This document shows positions 30,569-36,983 of a DNA stretch of 36,983 bases, piece by piece (within the stretch, counting starts at the first letter, position 1; every line of letters begins with the position of its first letter). The position numbers and the translations under genes were made by a program. This stretch comes from Lingula anatina (lineage: Eukaryota > Brachiopoda > Lingulata > Lingulida > Lingulidae). The notes beneath the pieces were generated by a model. The model saw only the letters and a program-made list of their open reading frames with translations. It did no database searches and was not told the origin of the DNA. The DNA is taken from positions 260,848 through 297,830 of the forward strand of contig NW_019775605.1 of the NCBI RefSeq assembly GCF_001039355.2, in the 5' to 3' direction.

Positions 30569-30832
30569 CTGAAATAAACTTATACAATGGTTTATTTTCT
30601 TGAATGAACATACATGATAATGATTTTTTCTTTCAAATGAATATTAACATATTACATTATAAACATAATTTTACATTATTAACACAATATTACATCATAA
30701 ACATAGTATTTCATTAATTACTAACATAGTATTACAGCATCGCCGCCTTTACTATGTATAAATATTACTTTTATACCAAATCCCCAAATAAAATACCATC
30801 ATTAAAATGTGTAAAAAGAAAAGAATTATTAC

Positions 30833-30875
30833 CTTGACAACCTCTAATCCGATTACATGCAAAACACATGCTAAA
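30833..30875 (-). CDS. Microexon joined to the accessory gene
   Basis: 43 nt between ATGTTGCAG (AG at 30877-30876) and CAAG|GTAATA. It reads FSMCFACNRIRGCQ and leaves phase 1; the next exon starts with AT, giving Asp and keeping the frame open. It adds a C-x2-C-x5-C cluster to the accessory protein. It is inferred from splice sites and frame only. Confidence 0.45.
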
Positions 30876-31159
30876 CTGCAACATATTAGTTTGAACAGTG
30901 TAACCGTGTTAGGTAATATTTAATTTTTTTTTTTTTTTAATAACCATAATCCAAAAAAGACAAAAGTAGCTATCAACCTATTCATGCAGTGCTCAATGTA
31001 TTATGCTCAACAACAAAATTCAAACAAATATTTAAAAAACCTATACCAACTTGTACTGTTGTTTTGATCAAATTACCTGAAATATAATAGGAAGTACAAA
31101 CTATAATATACTTTATTAAATATATCTTTATTATGGATTTATTTATTATTATTATTTTT

Positions 31160-31453
31160 TTAATAGCCATACAATTTATCTCTCAAGTAAAGTATGATAT
31201 CTACACATTCTTCTTTCGTTATATTGTTTTGATATGAATAGATATTTTCAATCATCCAATCCATTCCTTTCTCTAATAGCACTCTTTCATTAAGTAGAGT
31301 TCCCATGTACATTGACATTCTGGACTGTGGTAAATTTTGTGGTATTATATTGTTAATTGATATGTTGAGCAGAGTGTTTGGTTGTTCGATCCAATTTCTG
31401 CACCAATTATACTCTTTCTCTGCGAGAATATTGTATATGTTTGATTCATCCAT
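31160..31453 (-). CDS. Small acidic accessory ORF of the gypsy element
   Basis: A 97-codon frame in the minus direction. Its ATG lies in an ideal ACCATGG context three bases after a pyrimidine tract and TTTTTTTTAG, a 3' splice site. It could therefore be translated from a spliced subgenomic RNA. It encodes NIYNILAEKEYNWCRNWIEQ, then SRMSMYMGTLLNERVLLEKG and CVDIILYLRDKLYGY: soluble, helical, net acidic, without signal peptide or membrane segment. No family recognised. It sits directly downstream of the integrase stop. Confidence 0.45.
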   Translation of the reverse strand: MDESNIYNILAEKEYNWCRNWIEQPNTLLNISINNIIPQNLPQSRMSMYMGTLLNERVLLEKGMDWMIENIYSYQNNITKEECVDIILYLRDKLYGY

Positions 31454-31581
31454 GGTCTAAAAAAAAATAAAAAATACAAATAAATAAATTAAGTTCCTTT
31501 TATTTCAGCACTGCCGAAAATTAAGGAAGTATCTATATACAATTATATCTTAACTAATAAACAAAACATATATCAATATAA

Positions 31582-31938
31582 TCATTCTAAGGCGAAATCT
31601 CTTAAATGAGATGGCATCTTAATTTGTCTACCAAATCTTGATCTTTTTACAATTGGTTCCACCAATTGTGGTTCATTCAACTGAAAATCACTCTCTCTTT
31701 CAACAAAATTTCTCAATCTATCATGATGTACCACCTGGATTTTTCCTTTTTTATCTTTAATTGTATAGAGAGGTGGGGATACTTTGATAACATCATATGG
31801 TCCTCTATATAAGGGTCTGAGTTTCTTACTTTCTCCCTTTTTATGACTTTCATCCCTCAAATATACCTTCTGACCACAAGTATATTCACTCTCTCTCAAC
31901 TTTGCATCATACAACTGTTTTTTGACATTTCTGCACAC
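31582..31938 (-). pseudogene. Ty3/gypsy integrase C-terminal region
   Basis: KKLRPLYRGPYDVIKVSPPL and KGKIQVVHHDRLRNFVERES match the SH3-like C-terminal region of gypsy integrases (the L..-GPY-V..-VVH-DRL pattern). A basic tail follows, ending HLRDFALE with stop TAA 31582-31584. Upstream the sequence SYEMAREKNEKC lies in another frame, so there is a frameshift near 31925-31940. Reading is minus, towards the LTR at 29519. Confidence 0.85.
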
Positions 31939-32291
31939 TTTTCATTTTTTTCTCGAGCCATTTCATAGGATCTATTTAGGCTTTTACTCAAGTTTTTCAA
32001 TCATTCATGAGTCTCACATGGTATAAAATTTTCATTCACGCAACCCATTAGTTGTAAATACTGAAAAGTGGAAAATCATCACCAAATTAAAATTATCTAC
32101 TTCATGTAACATGGCCATCCAGAAACAATATACATGTAGGCCGGTAAATCAATTTTTCTAACTAACACCATTAGATTTGGGGTTTAGCCAGTGCTGTCGT
32201 GTTGTGAGCTGCGGTAGGACATAAAGAATAAGGAGATCTTCTCATCCCAATCCTTCTGATGTCGACTGTGTTCTAGAAGTTTTGCAGTGCC
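31939..32291 (-). pseudogene. Ty3/gypsy integrase core remnant
   Basis: Minus-strand LLEHSRHQKDWDEKISLFFM and SYRSSQHDSTG is the end of the integrase core (W-D, YR-SS-H-STG pattern). An in-frame TAA (32184-32186) follows, then TPNLMVLVRKIDLP. It continues in broken frames through FIPCETHE.LKNLSKSLNRS to the C-terminal region. The upstream catalytic motifs are missing, so the element is truncated near 32291. Stops and frameshifts make it inactive. Confidence 0.8.
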
Positions 32292-33911
32292 TGTAACCAA
32301 GGTTCCTGAAATCTTTTGTTGGAGATGATTTGTCTCAATGCAGTCAAGATTTGTGTACCAGGCTCCAACCATTTTTTTCCCTCCCTGACATCAGGAAATA
32401 GGGTCCATGTTCCTGTAGCCATCCCCAGACATCCACTTGTGTTCATTCTGAACATGGTGCATGCCCCCCCTCCCCCCACTTTGACTGAGTAAAAAAATTT
32501 AAAAATATCATTATTTATTAGTACCACCAGCGTGTACGCTAGCNTGCCTACTGTTGTCCCTAGGTTTTCTCTTTTGTCAGTATATATGCAATACTGATAA
32601 CACATTTCAAGGAAAACCAATAGGCCTATTGTCTAGAAAATCACAGGAGTGATCAGTGTTAGGAAAATACAGGTCAATTTGAACATCTGCTTGATTGGAC
32701 CATTTTAACAGTTATGTTTTTTCGATTTTTTTTTCTTTTGCATATTTTGAAAACTCTTCTTTATTGCATTTTATAGAGCTTAATTGTCAAACACAAGACT
32801 GGTGGTGGTGTCCATTTTTTTTTTTTTGGGGGGGGCGGGTTTCCATACGAATGCACTTACTCCAGCTGGTGGTACAATATCCAGAGGCGGTATCGCCTCT
32901 CTGATCCTCTAGTTTATTTATTTATTTATTTATTTATTTAATTTTTTGCAAGTATTTTGGTGACTGTCTTACCATAGATACCAAACCATGTTTTTGTTTT
33001 ACATCAAATATGCAGAGAGGTTTTGTTTAGTAAAAAAAAGCTGTTTGAATTAAAAACTGACAGGATTTGACTATTTTTACCAATACATGTGCACAGTTTT
33101 ATAAGTATTGAAACAAGCTATTATATAACTAATGGTAAAACTGGTGAATTTGCAAACCCATAGGCCTTGGCCCATATTCGGTGCTGTCACAGAAAAAAAT
33201 ATATTTAACTCTATTGTTGCACCTTGTTTTGTGTTTTGTGTCTGTATATTTTGCCAGCTTTGCTGTCTAGTCTTATGTTAGTGCTCATCTTATGGTTTGC
33301 CAGTAGTATAAAAGATGTCTGCAGCAATTTTGTGTAAGTAATATGGAGGAAATCATTTCATTAATATTTCTTTAAAATAAAGAATTTAGCAAATTTTGGC
33401 AATAAATATATTGAAGCTTTTATACTAATATGTACAGTACTGTTGTGATGTCATAGTAGTCTTAATAAAAGATAAGCACTTATTATTACTTTTGTTGCTT
33501 ACTTTGTAATTTTATGTAGATTTTTAAAAATAAAATTGAATGAAAAGACAATTTTTTTCTTATCTTAAATATCCAAAGTTATTTATTGAGTTAGCTTGCC
33601 TGAAGAACATGTAGTGCTAATAAACCAATACTGGATTAAGCAAGTCAGAATGGTGACTGAATCATCACATTGTTAATGTCTGTTATAAGTACTGGTACCT
33701 AGTTAATTATCACCTGATTATTTTGGAGCTGTTTGTAATCAAAGAATGTTTATTTATTTAATTAAGCTCATTAGTGCAGAATTTTATTTAAGAGAAACTG
33801 GGTTGAAGTTGTAGAGAGGCATAGATAAAGCGAGGTGAGAAAGAGAAATTAAATACTTAGAAAATTTCAGACTCCTATAACTGTTGTTATATTTTCTCTC
33901 TCATGCCTCCT
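32292..33911. other. Mixed low-complexity DNA, no gene
   Basis: It holds a single N at 32544, C-rich runs near 32464-32480, a perfect hairpin AGAGGCG-GTAT-CGCCTCT (32883-32900), and a (TTTA)n array at 32913-32942. No coding exon is supported. Confidence 0.5.
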
Positions 33912-34059
33912 TGAGCACATTCAGACTAACAGATCCATGGATCAAATATGGTGACCCACTAAAAAACTTAATTCCTGATTAGACACTGAATAGATTCTTC
34001 ACTGGGATTATGCATATTTAATCCAAGGATCTGTTAATCCACTGTTCTGAATGTGCTCA
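33912..34059. mobile_element. MITE with TGAGCACATTCAGA ends
   Basis: 148 bp with perfect 14-bp inverted ends (TGAGCACATTCAGA / TCTGAATGTGCTCA) and a subterminal pair TAACAGATCC.TGGAT. No ORF. The family is not identified. Confidence 0.85.
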
Positions 34060-34197
34060 GTAACAAATAATATCATACAGAACCAGGGTAGGGGGTAAAA
34101 CTTATGCTTACAATGGGTATGTTTACAAAACTGATGAAGGATACTTGATAAATAAAAAAAATTCCAGTTTTTCACCACCTGAGAGTTACTTTAACAC

Positions 34198-34401
34198 TTA
34201 GGCTCCATTCAGAATACATGATCCGAGTACTAACTGCAGGGGCCTAGTAATTAAAACTCGCAGCCAAGAATTAATCTGTTATATGGCGTGTGTGGAGGCA
34301 GGGAGACCATCAGGAATCAGCGTCATCTCTTTTGAAGTGTGGTCCGCCATATTTAGTTGGCAGATCAGTTAGCACTCAGATCTATTGTGAATGGTGCCTA
34401 A
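34198..34401. mobile_element. MITE with TTAGGC(T/A)CCATTCA ends
   Basis: 204 bp; the ends TTAGGCTCCATTCA and TGAATGGTGCCTAA are inverted with one mismatch. The internal GGCCTAGTAATTAA relates it to the MITE at 9159-9391. Confidence 0.8.
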
Positions 34402-34491
34402 CTGTCATATTTAAGGTATTTCATTTACACACATAACCCCAACCAGATAATATATATATGATGTGACTTTTTTATTCATCAGTGCAGTGGG

Positions 34492-34713
34492 GATCATAGT
34501 TGTATATGTGTCTGTAGTCTCATATGGAAATCACTGAACACACTGTGGACATGATATACAGTGATGATCATAGTTGTAAATGTGTCTGTAGTCTCATATA
34601 GAAATCACTGAACACACTGTGGACATGAGATATAGTGATGATCATAGTTGTATATGTGTCTGTAGTCTCACATAGAAATCACTGAACACACTGTGGACAT
34701 GATATACAGTGAT
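34492..34713 (+). repeat. 74-bp tandem repeat, three copies
   Basis: GATCATAGTTGTA.ATGTGTC...GAACACACTGTGGACATGA begins at 34492, 34566 and 34640. Copies differ by a few substitutions. A partial fourth copy follows the N at 34845. Confidence 0.9.
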
Positions 34714-35020
34714 GAGAGAGAGAACATTTTAAAAGCGGCAAACTACAGTCTCTTTGCAGTGAATTTCAGGCTTTTGTTTCCTTATGAAATATGTACATAT
34801 AAATTTACATGGGAACATTTTTAATGCACAAATGTAAGTAAAAANACATAGAAATCACTGAACACACTGTGGACATGATATACAGTGATGAGAGAGAGAA
34901 CATTTTAAAAGCGGCAAACTACAGTCTCTTTGCAGTGAATTTCAGGCTTTTGTTTCCTTATGAAATATGTACATATAAATTTACATGGGAACATTTTTAA
35001 TGCACAAATGTAAGTAAAAA
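34670..35020 (+). repeat. Exact 175-bp direct duplication flanking a single N
   Basis: 34670-34844 and 34846-35020 appear identical and are separated only by the N at 34845. Exact identity on both sides of a gap mark is what an unmerged contig overlap looks like, so the second copy may not exist in the genome. The following 35021-35305 is AT-rich without coding signal. Confidence 0.85.
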
Positions 35021-35305
35021 GCGCTGTACAGATGTTTATACCGGTAAATACAGTTTTTATGTCTTTGAAAATTAAATTGAAAGTCTGCAATGCAGTTATT
35101 GTCATTATTTATCATACGTGTATTATTTTAGGTAATTATAATTATGATTTTATAAACTGTATTCATAACTTTCAACTTTAATGCACTTCTTGAAAATGTA
35201 TTTGGCCTTTGTTTTTCTGAGAATTATCATTTCAACATTATAAATGTACCAACCAACTTTTAATTATAAATCAACATTAAATAATATTATTAAACTAATA
35301 ATATT

Positions 35306-35731
35306 AAACTATTTTGGAAAGACCTGGAAAGTGATAACTACAGTAAACTCAGGACATACAGATTACTTAAAAAAACTTACACCCCTGAAAAATATCTGTC
35401 AATGAAAGTCACCCCATCAGAAATGAAGACTATTGCAAAAATGCGGATTAGTGACCAGGAATTAGAAATTGAACGTGGCCGCTATACATCCCCTAAAACC
35501 CCTACTGAAAATCGCAAGTGCCCCCACTGTAATGAAATTGAAACGGAGATCCACTTTTTACTGAAATGTGAAGAACATAGTGACGGAAGAATTAGATTAA
35601 TGATACCTCCTGAGCAGAAAACAGATCATGAAAAAATTCAGTGGCTGCTCAGTCCAAAAAGTGAATCGTGTTTGAGAACATTATATCTATATATAACTGA
35701 AAGTTTGAAAAAACGACACACCCACCAATAG
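35306..35731 (+). pseudogene. Non-LTR retrotransposon (LINE) C-terminal fragment
   Basis: One open frame from about 35306 to TAG 35729-35731 gives SKLRTYRLLKKTYTPEKYLS, a basic RIS..ELEIERGRY segment, then CPHCNEIETEIHFLLKCEEH. This is the C-x2-C-x7-H-x4-C zinc-binding end typical of LINE ORF2 proteins. The ATG at 35402 is internal. The element is 5' truncated at about 35300, as is common for LINE insertions. A 3' UTR with AATAAA near 35868 and an ATT-rich simple tail (to about 35925) follows. The frame is intact over the whole fragment, so the insertion is not old. Confidence 0.8.
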
Positions 35732-35940
35732 CAATAGTCGTTTTATTCTGTGCTGCTTCCCAGTAATCATTCAATAAGTATTGTATAGCTTTGTATAATT
35801 GTTGCTAAGTTGTTATGACTAGTGTAGAGAGCCTGTAAAATGTAATATGTATGCATTTTAGTGCTCAATAAAGATTATTATTTATATATTATTATTATTA
35901 TTTATTGTTGTTGTTTTATTTATATGACTGTGTAAGAATA

Positions 35941-36204
35941 TTTAGGTCTAAGAACTCAGTCCCAATAAAAATAAGAGTGCATTCAGTGTTTTATCTGTCT
36001 AGGTAGATCAATTCAGGGGGACTCTTGCTGAATGTAATCAGATTAAGAGATTAGCATACCACCCCCTAGCTTTGAGTAGAAAATGGAAAACAAGCATGTT
36101 ATAAACAAAAGGAGGCGAGGCAATCCAATTTCATTCAGCAAGAGTCCCTGTGAAGCTGGATCGATTTACATAGATCAATAGTTCCATTGGGAATGAGTCC
36201 TAAA
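35941..36204. mobile_element. MITE with nested inverted repeats
   Basis: Outer ends TTTAGG...ACTCAGTCCCAAT and ATTGGGAATGAGTCCTAAA are imperfectly inverted. A perfect inner pair GGACTCTTGCTGAATG (36019-36034) / CATTCAGCAAGAGTCC (36132-36147) can form a long stem. No ORF. Confidence 0.7.
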
Positions 36205-36360
36205 TTGAGGCACTAGTAGATATGCCAATGGCAGTACTAAGATGAATAAAAATAAAATGATAAAAAGAAAGTGTAGTGATAGTTTCTAATATGATTCTTT
36301 TACTTCCAAAAGTGTTTTATGCGGTTCAAAGTGATAACATTGGTAATATTAAAGAATCGG

Positions 36361-36460
36361 GGACCACTGAAAGACAAAGTATATTGCAAACTTTTTGAGA
36401 GGTAAAAGACTAGGCCATGTCTCCCGTTTCACCCTGCAGAATCTTACAGATATCAAGTCA
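36361..36460 (+). repeat. Dispersed repeat shared with 16311-16410
   Basis: The same ~100-bp segment as at 16.3 kb, here placed immediately left of the long-TIR element. Confidence 0.55.
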
Positions 36461-36789
36461 GCGACGTTGTATATGTGCGCACGCATGTTATTACGTCGCT
36501 CATTCTTCTTTGTTACGTTAAATTGATACATACGTTACCATAAAGCGTGAAAATATTTTTTATTCTATTTTCATTGGTTGTCTCTCCTTTTGTGCGCCAA
36601 CACTATTTTAATGAAACACAAATAAAAGACATAAGTGTTGGCCCACAAAGCGAAAGAAAACCAATGAAAATAGAATAAATATTTACACGCTTCATGGTAA
36701 CGTGTGTATCGGTAACGTATGTATCATTTTAGCGTAACAAAGAAGAATAAGCGACGTAATAACATTCGTGCGCACATATATAACGTCGC
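36461..36789. mobile_element. Long terminal-inverted-repeat (foldback-like) element
   Basis: It starts GCGACGTTGTATATGTGCGC and ends in its near reverse complement. The arms are about 110-125 bp and cover GTTATTACGTCGC, CTTCTTTGTTACG, CATACGTTACC, AAGCGTG and TATTTTCATTGGTT in order. The right arm has an extra 15 bp duplicating the ACGTTACC motif. The spacer is about 75 bp. Flanking DNA to 36983 shows no further structure. Confidence 0.85.
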
Positions 36790-36983
36790 ACGCAACCACA
36801 GAGTCGCGACAACAGAGAACAAACAATGAAAACAATACCTTCACGAATGATGCGTAACTCAGTAAACTGATTCTTATGTGATTTGGGTTCATATGTGTTT
36901 GGGTTCATATGTACTGCTCCATAAAAATTAAAATGTTAGATATACATGTACAAACTCAAGGAGTTATAACTCCTTGGTGCAAT

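Noticed and set aside
32273-32620. 115-codon minus-strand frame upstream of the gypsy integrase
   Set aside because: Contains an N and G-rich low-complexity DNA and does not match integrase or RNase H.
34905-35105. 66-codon minus-strand frame
   Set aside because: Lies in the duplicated 175-bp segment; no motif.
1-36983. CRISPR arrays, tRNA, rRNA or bacterial operons
   Set aside because: None seen; the tandem repeats present lack unique spacers of constant length, and the gene structure is eukaryotic.

Overview
The window looks like AT-rich metazoan genomic DNA from a marine invertebrate, perhaps a mollusc or another lophotrochozoan; species-level placement is not supported. The reasons are GT-AG introns, an LRP-type receptor gene with EGF and YWTD exons, a spliced hAT-derived gene, and dense retroelements (BEL/Pao, two Ty3/gypsy lineages, non-LTR elements) plus MITEs. 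There are no bacterial-style operons, tRNAs, rRNAs or CRISPR arrays that I could see. Six isolated single N bases (4047, 6670, 16868, 26302, 32544, 34845) look like contig joins, and several lie at repeat boundaries.

Layout. 1-3402: 3' part of a BEL/Pao retrotransposon (RT tail, RNase H, integrase, DUF5641-like end, 251-bp LTR), with one frameshift and one nonsense codon. 3403-4046: promoter-like DNA (DR1 nuclear-receptor site, CRE, TATA). 4048-5716: a second BEL copy with a 942-bp in-frame deletion of the integrase core. 5717-7440: 194-bp tandem repeats in two blocks. 7436-13229: remnants of an LDL-receptor-related protein (LRP) gene. It has a duplicated EGF exon, two YWTD propeller exons, one EGF exon and a cytoplasmic-tail exon, and almost every extracellular exon carries a frameshift. 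A non-LTR retrotransposon ORF1 remnant (minus strand, PHD finger, coiled coil, RRM-like end) and two MITEs lie inside it.

13230-20400 is mostly non-coding, with dispersed repeats and a second CRE/CCAAT/TATA promoter-like segment near 18.3 kb. 20404 to about 22100 is a scrambled Ty3/gypsy remnant (K02A2.6-like pol pieces, 114-bp in-frame duplication, a minisatellite, PPT and start of a 3' LTR). 22.1-25.3 kb has one candidate exon. 25317-27935 (minus) is a hAT-transposase-derived gene in at least five exons with phase-matched splice sites, interrupted by a contig join at 26302.

29158-32291 (minus) is the 3' half of another Ty3/gypsy element. It runs from a decayed integrase, through about 2 kb carrying two open, apparently spliced accessory ORFs in the position where env lies in env-bearing elements, to a double PPT and a 362-bp LTR. 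The larger accessory ORF has paired CCHH motifs around HLPWYMTP and is the most interesting unexplained gene here. 32.3-37.0 kb is repeat-rich: three MITEs, a 74-bp tandem repeat, an exact 175-bp duplication around an N, a LINE 3' end and a long terminal-inverted-repeat element.

Few genes here work together as a pathway. The window mainly records retroelement accumulation on a decayed LRP gene, plus one plausibly domesticated transposase gene and one retroelement with host-like spliced cargo.
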